This document shows positions 9,950 to 22,007 of a stretch of DNA of 64,000 nucleotides, one piece after another (within the stretch, counting starts at the first letter, position 1; each line of letters starts with the position of its first letter). Below the pieces are notes generated by a model that saw only the letters and a list, made by a program, of their open reading frames with translations, did not search any database and was not told the DNA's origin. A program made the translations under genes and the position numbers. The DNA is from Mytilus trossulus (Eukaryota; Mollusca; Bivalvia; Mytilida; Mytilidae): positions 52,212,955 through 52,276,954 of the forward strand of contig NC_086375.1 of the NCBI RefSeq assembly GCF_036588685.1, read 5' to 3'.

Positions 9950-12900
9950 AACCCATTTTGGCACTGTATTTTTTCTTTGTTTCAGCCATTTTCTAAAGTT
10001 TTTACGGAAGCCCACTTAGGACCTCCCAAAAATATACATTGAATTCAATATCACAGGTTTTTTTCTTCATCAAATTTTTTGGTAATTTTTGCATTGGCGG
10101 ATGGACCATATCAAAATAATTGAAAACCTTACCACATCTTCTTCTTATCATACATGTATATATGTAATTATAAAAAAATGCTGTGTAACCCATTAAGATA
10201 AAGCCTTACCCTATAACATCACACGTCGTAATCATACTCGATGACATAGCATAGTACATTCCGTTCTTTGAAAGAAAATTTTGTTCATATTTACAAGTTT
10301 ACAGTGTCATGGTTATTTACAGTCTGTCCTTTGCTTAGGATATGAAAAAGCAAGCATAGATAACCATTTAAAAAGTTCTGTAATTTCTTTTTGTTCAACA
10401 ACACAAAACTATATTCGTAACAGGACACATGAAATTAGAAAATTTAAGAAACGATGCATTTGAATCTTACGAAAACAGTTAAACATCTGGAAGATTCCAA
10501 TACACAGTATCATTCGATTCCAATAAAAAATATCCAATGTAGGGAACTTGGTAATTAACACAGTATCCAAAGGCTACGATATAAATAGAGCAAAATCAAT
10601 TGATATACAGCCGTTTAAGGTATACTTAATTTAATCAACTGTTGCAGAAAACTATCCTTCTGTGAATTGGGATTTCCAAATTGAAAGCTCAGTTAAAATG
10701 TGTTAGCGAATATTATCGCTTTACTAACTTCTTTCTTGTCTTTGTACATGTAGTTATTAACATTAATTCATGTTCTAAAATCGTTTAACTTATTTTTGAT
10801 TCACCGACGAAACAGACTTACCATTAAACATGTATAAGTTATATACAAAAACGTCACATCAACCACACAACACATACATATAGAGGTCAATGTGTAATGT
10901 CGAACAATAAATGATCCCGAGTCGAATTGTGTATAAAGAAAGACATTCAACAAAAAACCCATCTACCCTACATTCTTTGAAAAAAAAACCACCAGATATA
11001 CTTCAGTACTACCACTGACACGGTTTCTTACTTTGGACAGTTTGCTCTTTCTATCCTGAAATATCAAAAGCTTTAGGGAAAGTATATAAAGGAATAAATT
11101 GAGGAACAAAAATTCCTCTCAATCTTGGTTTTAGTCTACAAGAATGCTATAATGCGAACTGTTCCTTTTGGTAAAGTTGCAGTTATTCTTTCAAAAAACA
11201 AAATAAAAAAAGAAAATCACAAAAACTCCAGAAGGAAAATTCAAAACGGAAAGTCTCTAATCAAATGGCAAAATCAAAAGGTTAAACACATAAAACGAAT
11301 AGATAACAACTGTCATATTCCTGACTTGGTACAGGCATTTTCTTATGTAGAAAATAGTGGATTGAACCAGGTTTTATAGATAGCTTAACCTCTTTCTAGT
11401 ATGACAGTCGTACCAAATTTCTTTTATCTTATTGAGAACGATGCGTGAACAAAACAAACAGATAAAAGAAATAAAAAGGTCAATAATACCGCAGTCAATA
11501 TTGTTCTATAATCCAAAGTGTTGTATTAGCCATCATGATTTGATTTACCGGTATGTAATATCAGAAGTCCATTTCTAGTCGAGTAATGGACTTCTGATGA
11601 TATATATGTGTCACAATTGACCAAGGATCACGTGCCACTGATATGTTATAATAACCGGTTCTCATTTTCAAGGCATGGAGATGTTATTGTTACAGATCAG
11701 ATCAATTATATTAAAGGTCAAGTGTCCTGAGATAAGTCATCAATGAGCGATATATATCTATTCTTTTTCTCTAGCACGATGAAATTCTTTGTTAAGTATG
11801 TTATGAAAGAAATCTTTATGACAGATAACGATGCTATTGTTAGTTCAGTTGATACTGTAATTTTTCTGTATTGAAATTTCAGCTTATTTTTACGGAATCC
11901 ACTTTAGGACCTCCAAATATTAAATTGGAACTTGTTATCACTTTTGTTTTGTGATTTTCGTAATTCTTGATAATAGAGTTTAAAAACGTTAACACAAAAT
12001 ATGCGTATTGTTATATGATTTTGCCATGTGATTATGTACTTTCCGAATTGATTTTCCTCTAAGTTCAGTATTTTTGTGATTTTACTTTTTTTTTTATAAA
12101 ATTTATGGTAAAGGACTAATAAATCTCTTGAGTGGTAATCCCAGTTCTTTGGAAGCCGTGATTGTGGATTAAATTCAGTATCACAGCTTTTTTGTATTCA
12201 TTATCACGAATCATAAAATTCATTACTACGATTCTAATCCATTATCAGCAATTACAAAAAAAAATATATCGAATTTGAAAAACTATCACAACTTATGGAA
12301 TTCTTTGATTCGTAACAATGATTTAAATTCTTGATTCGAATTACATTCTTTTTTTTTAGGAGGTCCTACATGAGCTCTCTATCTTTTATCGTACTTTAGA
12401 TTGATTAAATAAGTGATAACTTTTATTGCAGAATAGTATGAGTAAAACATGCATGCGTGGTTCTGATGTATGGAATAACACTATATATGGGGTCGGTTCC
12501 ATTTACGTTTACACATGCTCCTTGTCCTTTGGTGTGTAGTGGATGGATCTTTAAAAGAAAACATTACAACATTTTCTTCATAATGTATATACATTCCAAT
12601 AAAAAGTGCTAATTGTTATGTTTTTTTATTGTCATTCCTTTGCTTAGGATATTAAAAATCAAGCAGCGATAACCATTTGAAGTTCTGCTTATTTCTATCT
12701 GTTCAACAACACAAAACTATGTTCATAACAGGACACGTGAAGTTGAAAATATCAGAAAAGATGCATTTTAAGTTATTTATCAAATCTTGCTAAACCAGTT
12801 GTTCATCATCTGTAAGACTCCAATAAAAAGTATCCAATGTAGGAAACTTGGTAATTAACACAGTATCCAAAGGCTACGATATAAATAGAACAAAATCAAT

Positions 12901-13600
12901 TGATATACAGCCGTTTAATGTATACTTATTTTAATTAACTTTTACAGAAAGATATCCTTCTGTGAATTGGGATTTCTAAATTAAATACTAAGTTAAAATT
13001 TGTTAGCGAATATTATCGCTTTTCTAACTTTTTTCTTGTCTTTGTACATGTAGTTATTTTTTTATAACATCAATACATGTTCTAAAATCGTTTAATCTAT
13101 TTTTTATTTACCAACAAAACATACTTACCATTAAACATGTACGAATGTGTTAGATATACAATAATAATACAGCAACCACACGACACACACATATAGAGGT
13201 CAATATGTAGTCTATGTAATGATTATATGTCGGCCTATGAATTATCCCGAGTCGAGTTGTGTTTAAAGAAAGACATTCCAGAAGATACACCATCAATCCC
13301 ACATTCTCTAAAGAACAAAAACAAACACCAGATGTAACTGAGTACAACCACTGAGAAGGTTTCTATTTTCTATCCTAATTAGTAGAATAACAATAAGTTT
13401 ATGGAAAAAGTGTAAAGGATTAAATTAGGAAATAATTCCTCTTAATCTTGGTTTAATGGTCTACAACAATGCTATTAAATCAAGTGTTCCTATTGGTAAA
13501 GTTGCAGTTATCCCTTCAAAGTGTTAAACAGATGCCATCATGATTTGTTTTACCGGTATGCAATATCTGTGGCACACATAAACAAGAATCACGTACCGTT
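9950..13600 (+). repeat. Diverged tandem duplication, two ~1.7 kb units
   Basis: A first unit (about 9.95-11.6 kb) and a second (about 11.85-13.6 kb) share, in the same order, a TTTTTACGGAA / TTAGGACCTCC block, CCTTTGCTTAGGATAT, TGTTCAACAACACAAAACTA, AGGCTACGATATAAATAGA, TGATATACAGCCGTTTAA, TGTTAGCGAATATTATCGCT and TTTACCGGTATG. Spacing varies from ~1.9 to 2.3 kb because of indels. No gene is visible in either unit. Confidence 0.75.
11195..11430 (-). repeat. Dispersed repeat family C, copy
   Basis: On the plus strand it carries AAAGTCTCTAATCAAATGGC, ACAACTGTCATATTCCTGAC and GGTTTTATAGATAGCTTAAC, ending with a GACAGTCGTA block. The same order is found at 55590..55790. It has a reverse-complement relative at 16895..17105. 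It explains the 84-codon plus frame at 11125..11379. Confidence 0.7.
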
Positions 13601-15396
13601 TAAAGCCATGTTCTAACATCCCGTCCTCATTTCCGTCCTGTAAGTTTGATAAAGTTTGTTTAGCTCAGTTTTTATATAGTGTTTTTATACTGTTGTTTGT
13701 CTTTCCGTCGTTTCTTATTGTCATGGGGAAGTTGGGTGAATGTTGTTGGTTTTTATTTTATTTTTTGTTATGGCTTTGCATCTTCCTGTTATGTTTTTTT
13801 GCCATACAAAGTTTGTATTACTGACAAAACAAAGATAAAAGTACATCAATAATAGGATATTATTCCACTGCATCTTGATTTTGATAGGGAAATCAACATT
13901 TGATTAACAACTATCACACTGACGGCAAACACAACTTCATATTGCCCTCTGAACGTCAGGATTCTGACGTTACTTATGGTTATTGTTTAAATAAAACATT
14001 TTGATAGGGTTGTTTTTAAAAATTAAGTCTAAAAACAATTAGAAAAGAATTAATAAATATTAAAATTTATCGGTACTCCTTATAATTTTGTATGTTGTGT
14101 TACATTATAAAACAACACGGATAAGAAAACAATTATGTAAATTTTATATTCAGAAGTAGGAAAAAGAAAAAGAAAAAGAAAAGGCAGTGAAATATAACAT
14201 TCATTTCCCTTGGCTTCGTGAGATATGAAGATTTATGAAGATTTGTTCAAATCTTCAAATTTCCCTCAGACACGGGAAATAAATGTATATTATTCCACTG
14301 TTTATACATATTTATAGTTTAATCAAAATTTCATTGGTTGAGAATACTCCACGTGTCATTGGACAAATCTTCATATTCTCCTCTGAGTATCATATTTCCC
14401 TCTTAAATGTCGGGACAACATCGTGCAACGTTATGCGCGGTTAATGTACATAACATTTTGAACTCTTATTTTCTTCGATAGCGATAGCAAAAATCATTAT
14501 CGTGTTCAAATTTGTTTCAAACGTTAAAAGAAAAAAAAATGATAATTAAATTTTGATCCAAACTGTATATCAATTGGTATATCGTGTTTAGTTATAAAAA
14601 CAAGTGAATTAAAAAAAAATGTATGCAAACTAATATTTTATGTTCAAAACTTTAGTGCACAGCCCTCGTTAAATACAATTTTTCTTAGAACTGTCCTGCA
14701 CTGTAATATAGCAATATACGGAGAAGATACCGAGAAGCAACGTCAGGAAAAGTACAGAAAGTTGGATTTCGTTAGCAAGAAGTTAATATTGGATTAGAGT
14801 GCAACTAATTTCAGTATCATTTTACTTTATCATAGCAAACAGATATTCATCCCATAACACATGACTCAAATAAACACACATATACCGAACCCAACAAGAC
14901 CCCTGTTTACCCCATAATAAGGTACCAATGAAACATAACCATATAGTATAGATAGGTTTTATCACAAACCAATACATTGAATATTATACGTATTATTTCT
15001 AACCCAAATTAATGTGCAAATGTCACATACAGAAGCACAAAGTGTCAAATTAACATTCTAAAAAGTATACAATACGTAAATACATGCATGTATATCTATT
15101 CAGGTTTTTATTGATTAAAAAGACTGGCATGATAATTCTTAGCTGTTGTCCAATAAGAAATAGCAGCAGTTAGTTCAATTAAAAGCGTTTTGACTATCTA
15201 TGCAAGTAGTATAACACATTCTGAAAAGCAATACGGTATAGGTAAACCGTAAACACATTAATAACACTAACAAACATAAGAAATAAACTCTATTGATCTG
15301 ATTCAACTCTTAATATTAAAAAAGAGAATATTAATCCAATAGTTAAGCTTATAAGGTCCCTGAATAAAATGACTTGGATGTTAATAAAGCGTGATT
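13601..15396. other. Intergenic, foldback-like AT-rich stretch
   Basis: No gene is seen. 14161..14185 is a short (GAAAAA)n run. 14210..14405 contains partly complementary blocks (GATTTGTTCAAATCTTC; ACAAATCTTCATATTC), suggesting an old palindromic element. The rest is featureless. Confidence 0.4.
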
Positions 15397-15654
15397 TCAA
15401 TCCAAACTCTCCACATGGATGATTTGTGAATTTAACAGCCTCTCACACTGGGCATTTCTATCAGAGCTAGAATAGTCTGGAGGCTTCACATTGTTTTTCG
15501 TATCACTTGTGTGTTCAATTCTAACATTTTCATCATTTTCTTCAGAATTAAGATTTTCTATATCCATCAATGTGGCATCGTCCCGTTTTGATCCTACAGC
15601 CTTTCTAATTTCGGGTCGTTTGTGAAAACCTCCATGTGATGATGTTATTCCCAT
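15397..15654 (-). CDS. Possible small acidic/polar protein with myristoylation-like N-terminus
   Basis: An 85-codon intact frame on the minus strand. The start sits in a good Kozak-like context (GAAATGG). The protein begins MGITSSHGGF: Gly at position 2 and Ser at position 6 fit the general N-myristoylation pattern. The rest is hydrophilic and rich in Asn, Asp, Glu and Ser, with no membrane segment or known domain, and it ends in HVESLD. It contains one PPDY, which could bind a WW-type domain; that is inference from the motif only. It is not part of any repeat family I can see, unlike nearly all other short frames here. A minus-strand AATAAA lies ~290 bases downstream, near 15110. It could also be one exon of a larger gene, or chance. 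Confidence 0.35.
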   Translation of the reverse strand: MGITSSHGGFHKRPEIRKAVGSKRDDATLMDIENLNSEENDENVRIEHTSDTKNNVKPPDYSSSDRNAQCERLLNSQIIHVESLD

Positions 15655-16080
15655 TTCAAAGATGTTTCACTTATCAATTTCCAAAACCAAAATTCTTTTT
15701 TGTTCAGGATAATGCAAATTCTGTACACATGTTAAATATGCGAATAATGGTAACTTAATTTGCTTTCTGTAATGCCACAGAAGGATTTATGTATTTACAT
15801 ATATCAAAATCCACAAAGAACAACAATGAAAACAGTCCATAGAAGTTCTCCAATAAGTCTTCAAATACCAGTGTTTTACATTGATCTAATAAACATTAGA
15901 CTACAAACGTATTCCCTATTGTATTATATAAAATCTTTCTTATAAATAAGGTAAAGCAATTCAATAAAGGTAACACATTTACTTTGCAGAAAAACGGAAC
16001 CTTATGAATTAGAGATTTTCCAATAAATTATCTTTTTTCCAAATAATTGTGTATGCTACAGAGGGCGTAAGTGAGATAAG
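15655..16080. other. Intergenic, no feature seen
   Basis: AT-rich sequence with no supported feature. The 61-codon plus frame at 15760..15945 has no recognisable content. Confidence 0.4.
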
Positions 16081-16083
16081 TAT

Positions 16084-16247
16084 CGATTATCAGGTTATCT
16101 GCATGTTGATATCGTAAAATATCAGCTGCGAGACATAATATGAAGTTTTTTGTCGAGTGAGCGTAGCGAACGAGATCAAAAAGCCTTCATATAATGTCAA
16201 GCAGCTGATATTTTACAATATCAACATGCAGATGATCTGATAATCGA
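16084..16247. mobile_element. Palindromic MITE-like element
   Basis: Arms of ~65 bases (CGATTATCAG, GCATGTTGATAT and AAATATCAGCTGC on the left, with their complements on the right). The centre is the near-symmetric GAGTGAGCGTAGCGAACGAG. It is non-coding and would fold into a long hairpin. Confidence 0.75.
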
Positions 16248-16894
16248 TTTATCGGGCTATATTTGCGTGTTTCATAAGTGTTTTCTTTGTTTCACCAGCA
16301 CACAAAAGATGACTTGATAAGTTCGGGTCAAAGTTATTAGCGTCGGTTCAAACATTATGACGTCGCTGATATGTCCGGGTCAAAGTTATTAAGGCCGGGT
16401 CAACGTATTTGACGTCACAAAGACATGATACAGAATAATATTAAGAGCTGAACAGAGTGATATAGACAGTGGTACGACCGATAAATGAAACAGACCAGAG
16501 CGTAGTTAGAATGCTACATGTTACAGCGTGTACTAAGCGTATTTATCATCTTGGTATAAACAATTTCAAGATTCAGTGAAGCAATTAACAACGGGCTTGA
16601 AAAGATGCTTATCAGTTGCTTCAACTTTATTTGATTATACCATTATATCACAAGCAAATATAAGTTGTTTGATAATTTAGAGTTTAACTGTTTCGGCGAC
16701 TATCAGATGTTAATACTGATAGTTTTACAAGTTCCAAATATACGTGGAAAGATAAGCTGTATTCTGTTACAGCTTTTGTGCTAAGAAAGATTTTACTGCA
16801 TCTTAAAGTTATAAAATGTAATAAATTTGTAGATATCATTTTCTTAATATTGTCGCTTTCAATATAACGGAATTTGATGAGACTGTCAACAAAG

Positions 16895-17105
16895 TGAGAG
16901 GTTTAGCGCAATCAAACCAGACATAATCCACCTATTTATACATTTGAAAATGTCTGTACCAAGTCAGGAATATGACAGTTCTTGTCCATTCGTTTTTTTA
17001 ATGTGTTTTGTCATTTGATATTGCCATGTCACTTTGGACTTTTCGATTTGATTTTCCTCTGAGCTCAGTTTTTTGGTGATTTGACTTTTAATTTTTTTCA
17101 AAACA
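16895..17105 (+). repeat. Dispersed repeat family C, copy
   Basis: GTGAGAGGTTTAGCGC, GTACCAAGTCAGGAATATGA, TTTGATATTGCCATGTCAC and TTTGATTTTCCTCTGAGCTC appear in the family order. A shorter relative of its tail is at 12000..12090. Confidence 0.7.
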
Positions 17106-17286
17106 ATTCTTTATTTATTATTTAAACAGAAAAATACGTTGAAATACTATTAGCACTATATTGAATTGATGTTAAACATTTATATAATCGTCTAATCTTT
17201 TAATTACCAAACGTGACTTATTCCCGATTGTGACTGTTTTGCTGAATGTGAATTCGCATTACTATAAGACGTGTTTCTGTACTTGT

Positions 17287-18818
17287 TTATCCCAAATTCA
17301 TGTATTTAGTTTACATGTTTAATGTTATATTTGTAATTCTCATCAGATTTTGTCAAATGTGTTGACGTTTTCTTATTATATTTAGGTGTGACGGATAGAA
17401 AAATTTATCACCCCCTCTTTATTAATTATTTTAAATTTTGTACGATTATTTACGTTTGAAGTTGGATTCATAACAAACTTGACATATATATATTACAGTT
17501 AATTGCTATTAATAAGTATTGCAATATGCATTTTGTTTAAATGAATTATCAGTATTTAGTTCTAATACAATCTTAAATTAATCCTAATTCTATCTCATTT
17601 TTGAATGATAGTTTTTCATATGTGACGTCATGCTGTTTCTAAATTTCATAAATTCAAATGTGACATAACGTTTCTGCCTTTTCACCATCGTATGTGACGT
17701 CACATTTTTTTAATTACGTTGACGCCTGGACTGATTCGGATGTGTCTATTTTGTGATAAAACTCGGGTTTAGTTTTCTGTAATTAGTTAATACTTCAGGT
17801 TCATTATGTATATCTCTTTCATATTCATTTGTTAAAATTTACTGTTTGCAATAGCATTAAGTGTTCTATATACTAAGGATGTTCTTATCCCGTGCATAAA
17901 AACAATGCCGTATTTGTCAAAACCTTTTTAACTTTTGATCTTCAGTGCTGTACAACTTTGTACCTTTTTCACGTTCGATCTTTTATATCTAGGCGTTATG
18001 TATTCAGGTTTAGTTTTCTGTAATTAGTTAATACTTCAGTTTCTTTGTGTATATCTCTTTCATATTCATTTGATAAAAATTACTGTTTGCAATAGCATGA
18101 ATTGTTCTATATAATAAGAATGTTCTTACCCCGGGCATAAAAACAATGCCGTATTTGGCGAAACCTTTTCAACTTTTGATCTTCAGTGCTGTACAACTTT
18201 GTACTTTTTTCACTTTCGATCTTTTATATCTGGGCGGCACTGGTGAGTCTTGTGTGGACAAGGCGCGTTTTTTGCGAATTGAATTTTAAACCTGAGGCTT
18301 TTTGTTATCTATTAATAATGTTTTTCTTTGTCTAATATGTTCTTCTATTTATTTGTATTTTAGTCCTGTAATATTATGTTGTCATTTCAATGTTATATTT
18401 AACTTTGCCATTAAAGTGCGAGGTTTGGCATGCCATAAAACCAGGTTCAACCCACCACTTTTATTCCCCTTTAAAAGTGTCCTGTACCAAGTCAGGAAGA
18501 TGGCCATTGTTATATTATTGTTCGTTTCTGTGTGTGTTGCATTTTAACGTTGAGTCGTTTGTGTTTTCTCTTATTTTTGAAATAATACGTGGCACGGTAC
18601 TTGTCTATCCCAAATTCATGTATTTGGTTTTCATGTTATATTTGTTATTCTCGTGGTGTTTTGTCTGATGCTTGGTCCGTTTCTGTGTTGTGTCGTTGTT
18701 CTCCTCTTATATTTAATGCGTTTCCCTCGGTTTTGGTTTGTTACCCCGATTTTGTTTTTTGGCCATGGATTTATGAGTTTTGAACAGCGGTATACTACTG
18801 TTGCCTTTATTTATATGT
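17287..18818 (+). repeat. 1.5 kb repeat, copy 1
   Basis: Starts at TCCCAAATTCATGTATTTAG and ends at CTACTGTTGCCTTTATTTAT. An almost identical copy lies at 34165..35715. Inside, a ~236-base unit (TTAGTTTTCTGTAATTAGTT onward) is repeated in tandem at about 17766..18003 and 18004..18240. The 3' end of that unit resembles family A in reverse (GATCTTCAGTGCTGTACAAC; GGTGAGTCTTGTGTGG). The last ~400 bases match the insertion at 49476..49781. Two TGACGTCA palindromes (17623 and 17695) lie in the first third. The overlapping short plus frames do not encode a recognised protein. Confidence 0.8.
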
Positions 18819-18899
18819 AAAATATTATCTATAATATACAGCTATATAAAGATCTAGTCTGTAATACATTTACATTCATCCTGAGGAATAGGTGTTATT

Positions 18900-21230
18900 T
18901 TTGCAGAGAACACACTACATTCGCAAGGGCTGCTGGAATATTGCTATATAGAAAAGAAAATTTCACCATTAGGAAGCTGAAACAATCTCTATTGTCGGAA
19001 AGTTTTGTTTCAACTGACCCTCATTGTCAATTTCTAGATGTAAGTCAAGATATGAGGCAAACCACACTGTATCTGTTGTATCCTGTATCATCATTTCGAT
19101 GGGTTAGATTCGTTCAACAGAGTTACCAAATTTTGATTTATCATTTATATAGCGGATAGAAACAAATCTTTTTCCTTAAAAGTAGCTGTTTGAAGTTATC
19201 CTCTTATGAGTGAGGGAACACATCGGTAAGAAAGGGGACACATTTGGTTCCAACGGAAATGTCGAATGTCGATTGTTTGTTGAAAAACACATCATCCAAA
19301 CGTAGCATCTTGATAATGGCAGTTTCAGTAGAAAATGTGTTATTAGAAGCAGAGTGATTTTGTACAAATTAGGGTTTTCTCCTCCCTAAGACAAGATACC
19401 TGAAATACGTTGGTAATTATTTTATATGTAACAAAGCATTACCAACTCTTTCAAATTGTCTTATACTTTGGAATGTAGAGAAGTCAAATGTTTTAATACT
19501 AGTGCAAGATGAAAGAGACTAACTAGTAGATTGTATGAACTCTAAAAGATCTTTCGATCTTGTAAGTATCCACATCTGTTTATGCCACCTCTAGAATTGG
19601 CAGTTTTACAATAACTTTGATGCCAGGCTTTGATTGTAGATAAAATTGATTTTAATAATTGAAATTTCGTTGAGCACTGGAAAGACCAAGTAATATACTG
19701 TTGTTTGTAAGGAGTAAGGACACTTATATAGTCTAAATATCCAATACAGTAATTGAAGATCCAGTTCTCCATCTTTCATCGAGATTCCAAAGAAACATAC
19801 AACAGCCCTATGTTTATTCAGGATTTCCTCTTTAGTAAGTGTCAAGGGGGTATATATGTAGAGGTCAAAGTACATTGTACTACCTAAGTCATTTATCGAG
19901 CATTTTATGTAATATAACACAACAATTATGTTATCTCGGGCTTAATCTACGGGGAGAACAATCTATTTGTCATGGAGGTAGGAACAATGGTTTACAACAT
20001 ATGGGCCTTTAAACATTGATGTAACATGGGTGTTAATACATCAGTTTCTTAATTCTGATTTGTAGTAACGACCTCACACTTTTAATAATAAGGCTTGTCA
20101 TTTGGAAAGAGTTTCTACGTTTCGCCCATTGCCTGACACAGTCATCGACTGAATCCATCAGTATTTTCAATATCACATTTCGCAGATAAGTGTTATTGGC
20201 AATTTTTCGGTCACCATGCATTATCAGCCGGATTATGTATGAAACGGGAACTAGCACGGTGTAGTTATGAGGTTTACTATTGAAGTCGCCAATGTTGAGA
20301 TTTATTCCCAAAAGGTACTTGTAATTAAGATTTTCAATTCGAATAGGTTTGGTATAGGTATAAGAAACAGACTTATCTTAAGAATAGGAAGGATTTTTTT
20401 AGTAATCTAATTTTAATATGATGAAGGATATTGCCCAAGTTGATTGAATCAACGCCTTTGGTTTCTAAAGAAAGTTTAAAAGGGGATCTGTCCTTCTCTT
20501 CATCTTTTCCAATGCAAACTGGTTTGGAAATCTTTTGCTTGCAATATTCAAATTAATAGCTATACGTTTGCTTTGGTTTAAAAGAGGGCTGCTTATAGTG
20601 GTCTACAAACACAAGTTTTACATATACTAGTAATGAAGATTTGAAAAGGAAAATGAATAATTCGTCATGCGAATGTGATGAATACCCAACGGCGTAAAGC
20701 CTTTTGTTTAAATGGCAGTTGGTCAGTGTTGAATCTAAGGCGACGTACATGCTATAAGAAGGGTTTTGTATGAATTAACGATCTCTGAAGGTTAAAGTGT
20801 TAATTGATTTCTGGCCTTCTTTAATGTCTTTCTTTTATTACTTTTGTTTACCATAAGAAGAAAATTCCACGAACATGCCGTTTATAGTCTTTCTTTGATT
20901 ACTTTTGTTTACCATTAGAAGAAAATTCCACGAAAATGTCGTTTATACATGCCCTCCCTTTGCAAATTATATATCGTAGTTTCAAACAACATATTGAAGC
21001 TCCAATAAAATGTATCATAAAGTTATCATTACTTTCCCTACGTAAGAGCATTTTGCATATTTTATCCCATAGACTTCTTTCAATCACTCTTGTCCATGGC
21101 GCCTGATGTATATTGATGGTAATTTGGCTTCTAAGCGATAAGTTCCATTTGTTCCATCCAAGGATCAAACATATGTAAACGAAAGGCAAAACAATCAAGG
21201 GACAACTGTTTGTAAATTGGCATGTTGTGT
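18900..21230 (-). pseudogene. Decayed reverse-transcriptase element, near full coding length
   Basis: Read from 21230 down to 18900, broken frames follow one protein order. An N-terminal part comes first (VKLVFVDHYKQPSFKP; KDEEKDRSPFKLSLETKGVD). Then come SVDDCVRQWAKRRNSF, LTLTKEEILNKHRAVVCFFG, and DGELDLQLLYWI with YKQQYITWS. Next is a GINRCGYL block, and last a palm with RYIND at 19154..19140 and FASYLDLHLEIDNEGQLK. The catalytic YIDD has become YIND. Frameshifts and stops occur throughout, for example between 19606..19920 and 19542..19772, where two frames share the segment. It is the same protein family as at 478..1260. It encodes no functional enzyme. Confidence 0.75.
20822..20940 (+). 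repeat. Tandem duplication of ~62 bases inside the retroelement remnant
   Basis: TCTTTCTTTTATTACTTTTG with GAAGAAAATTCCACGAACAT is followed by TCTTTCTTTGATTACTTTTG with GAAGAAAATTCCACGAAAAT. The two units are adjacent and differ at only a few positions. Confidence 0.75.
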
Positions 21231-21979
21231 AGTATAAAGTTAAATATTTGCTTATTGAATATCGAGATTAAAACACATTCCCATAATGTTTACCTTGTTA
21301 AGAATAAAAAATAGGACGTAGAAAAGAGTCTATTTAAATAATATCTATGTTTTATGGGTCACCGTGTACCTGTTGATTGTTTGTTAAGATAACAGACTTT
21401 GCATTTAGGAAGTTATTGGACAGGAATCTCGACAGTGTGCAGGTAATTATGAAGATCTTTGACTGCAATTTCCAAATGTCTTTATATATATGTATCAGTC
21501 TTTATGTTTATTACTTCCATGCAAATAATCTTGTAACTTGTGTATTGTATTTAATCGATCTTTGTTTGTACCATGTTCATTGTATAAACTATGAACGAAG
21601 AAAGATTACTCCAGCCAGAAAATATTTTTTTGTAATGAGGAAACGTGCAACGAGCCTCGAAGATTACAACGTAATGAAACATTAAAGTAAAAACTACTTT
21701 TTTCTTCTTTCTGATTGCTGTTTTAAATATTCGGGTACACTTTCAATAGACATGATATCTTTCCCATTTCCACATTCCATTCGATAATCACCGAAAGATG
21801 CAAAATTGTTTCGAAATTCAGATATATGTTTCAATTATTCAAAATCTATACGTTTATCAAACAAAATACATTGGGTTCTGACACAAATAAAAAAAAATAC
21901 CGTTTTACTTTCCTGTTTGACCCATGTCTTCTTTGTTATAGAAAACATCACGTGTATTGTTATCTGTTTTTGTTTTCAG
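21231..21979. other. Upstream region of the TRIM gene, probable intron or promoter
   Basis: No recognised protein. It ends in a strong 3' splice site (CTGTTTTTGTTTTCAG, AG at 21978..21979) directly before the TRIM gene's 5' untranslated bases. At least one 5' non-coding exon therefore probably lies upstream, but I could not place it. The 102-codon plus frame at 21377..21685 is unsupported. Confidence 0.45.
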
Positions 21980-22007
21980 AACTGTGCTGTTTGTCGTGAT
22001 TATTGAA

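Noticed and set aside
18302..18783. Three overlapping plus-strand frames of 64-92 codons
   Set aside because: They lie in the 1.5 kb repeat, recur in copy 2 with changes not biased to synonymous sites, and resemble no protein.
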